From positions 1 through 64,000 of the forward strand of contig JAQSWY010000020.1 of NCBI GenBank assembly GCA_029266425.1: a DNA stretch of 64,000 nucleotides, written 5' to 3'. Both the position numbers and the translations under genes were made by a program. This document shows, piece by piece, positions 63,036 through 64,000 of this stretch; position 1 is the first letter of the stretch, and the number at the start of each line of letters is the position of its first letter. A model generated the notes under the pieces. That model made no database searches, was not told the DNA's origin, and saw nothing but the letters and a program-made list of their open reading frames with translations. This stretch comes from Xanthobacteraceae bacterium. Its GTDB lineage: Bacteria > Pseudomonadota > Alphaproteobacteria > Rhizobiales > Xanthobacteraceae.

Positions 63036-64000
63036 CTACATCACGGCGCCGAGCTGCCAGGGCACGAATTCGTGGCGGCCATAGCCGAGCAATTCGGACT
63101 TGGAGCGCTTGCCGGAGGCGATGTCGAGGATGAGCTGGAAGATCTCGCGGCCTTTCTCCTCGATCGAGACGCCGTCGAGCACGTCGCCGCAATTGATGTC
63201 CATGTCTTCCTCCATGCGCCGATAGAGGTCGGAATTGCTGGCGAGCTTCACCGAGGGTGTCGGCTTGCAGCCATAGGCCGAGCCGCGTCCAGTCGTGAAG
63301 CACAGTACGTTGGCGCCGCCGGCGACCTGGCCGGTCGCGGCCACCGGGTCGTAGCCGGGCGTGTCCATATAGACGAAGCCCTTGCGCTCGACCCGCTCGG
63401 CATAATGATAGACGCCGCGCAGCGTCGATGTGCCGCCCTTCGCCACCGCGCCGAGAGACTTCTCGAGAATGGTGGTGAGGCCGCCCGCCTTGTTGCCGGG
63501 TGAGGGATTGTTGTTGAGCTCGCCGCCGGTGCGGGCGGCATATTCGATCCACCATTCGATCAGGTCGACGATCTTGCGGCCAACTGCCTCGCTCTCCGCG
63601 CGGCGGGTGAGCAGATGCTCGGCACCGAAGATCTCCGGCGTCTCGGAGAGGATGGCGGTGCCGCCATGGCGCACCAATAGATCCGCCGCCGCCCCGAGCG
63701 CTGGATTAGCGGTGATGCCGGAATGGCCGTCCGAGCCGCCGCATTGCAGTGCCAGCGTCAGCTCGGAGGCTGGCAGGGTCTCGCGTGCCGCGGCGTTCGC
63801 ATGGGCGAGCATCTCGCGAACCTTGGCGACGCCGGCCTCGATCGAGCGGCGGGTGCCGCCGCTTTCCTGGATGGTCAGGCTTTGGAAATGCTCGCCCTCG
63901 ACAATCCCGTATTCCTTCTTCAGGCGGGAGATCTGGAAGACCTCGCAGCCGAGCCCGACCAGCAGCACCGAGGCGAAGTTCGGATGGCTGGCATAGCCCC
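63036..64000 (-). CDS. UxaA-family dehydratase (altronate/galactarate dehydratase-like), 5' end cut
   Basis: At least 321 codons of a larger protein are present; the start lies beyond the right edge. GYASHPNFASVLLVGLGCEV, LALQCGGSDGHSGITANPAL and NPSPGNKAGGLTTILEKSLG, GTSTLRGVYHYAERVERKGF, and CFTTGRGSAYGCKPTPSVKL are the segments of the C-terminal domain of altronate (UxaA) and galactarate (GarD) dehydratases, with Cys residues that may bind an iron-sulfur or Fe2+ centre. It dehydrates sugar acids to 2-keto-3-deoxy acids. It is convergent with the sugar transporter-DJ-1 operon, which supports a sugar or sugar-acid pathway here. Confidence 0.87.
   Translation of the reverse strand, partial: GYASHPNFASVLLVGLGCEVFQISRLKKEYGIVEGEHFQSLTIQESGGTRRSIEAGVAKVREMLAHANAAARETLPASELTLALQCGGSDGHSGITANPALGAAADLLVRHGGTAILSETPEIFGAEHLLTRRAESEAVGRKIVDLIEWWIEYAARTGGELNNNPSPGNKAGGLTTILEKSLGAVAKGGTSTLRGVYHYAERVERKGFVYMDTPGYDPVAATGQVAGGANVLCFTTGRGSAYGCKPTPSVKLASNSDLYRRMEEDMDINCGDVLDGVSIEEKGREIFQLILDIASGKRSKSELLGYGRHEFVPWQLGAVM

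Overview
The window is GC-rich alphaproteobacterial DNA with dense gene packing and many 4-base stop/start overlaps. Coordinates 23-64 kb look like a chromosome of the order Hyphomicrobiales (Rhizobiales), perhaps a Xanthobacter/Ancylobacter/Starkeya-like organism: moxR/Bat-type operon, urea/amide ABC systems, Tat-secreted binding proteins and long palindromic repeats. Coordinates 1-22.8 kb resemble sphingomonad-type accessory DNA full of small oxidoreductases and regulators. Both taxonomic statements are inference from protein style, not from a search. No rRNA, tRNA or CRISPR array was recognised.

Region 1 (1-22.8 kb) is a row of small modules, most with a regulator divergent from one or a few redox or detoxification genes: MarR/OhrR with hydrolase-GMC oxidoreductase; LysR with SnoaL-like protein-SDR; AraC with SDR; AraC with SDR-VOC-SnoaL-saccharopine dehydrogenase-like genes; LysR with DoxX-NmrA; LysR with a metallo-beta-lactamase-fold protein. 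The region is decaying. It holds an MFS gene with internal deletions, an AraC tail left from a duplication, an operon in which three of four genes carry a frameshift or stop, a degraded PNPOx-like gene, and at its right edge the C-terminal scrap of a tyrosine recombinase.

Region 2 (23.1-31 kb) is one minus-strand run: response regulator, histidine kinase, MoxR ATPase, DUF58, DUF4381, two vWA proteins, a TPR-like protein and a BatD-like protein. Most genes overlap by 4-14 bases. The order recalls both Bat operons and the mxaRSACKLD genes of methanol oxidisers, but no methanol dehydrogenase lies in the window.

Region 3 (31-42.6 kb) holds an ArsR-MFS-fusion operon whose last gene joins an SRPBCC domain to a PNPOx-like flavin domain, a FUSC exporter, two convergent UbiD-type decarboxylases with an SRPBCC partner, a second recombinase remnant, a nitrilase and decayed GST and TIM-barrel genes.

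Region 4 (42.6-54 kb) holds two amide systems facing away from each other: urtABCDE plus an acetamidase/formamidase on the minus strand, and a NitT/TauT-type ABC transporter plus a second acetamidase/formamidase on the plus strand. The shared control region carries two long palindromes around a lone IS3 OrfA-like gene. Region 5 (54-64 kb) is a catabolic unit under a GntR regulator: esterase, aldehyde dehydrogenase and iron-type alcohol dehydrogenase on one side, a ribose-type ABC transporter and DJ-1/PfpI protein on the other, then an altronate/galactarate dehydratase-family gene running off the right edge.
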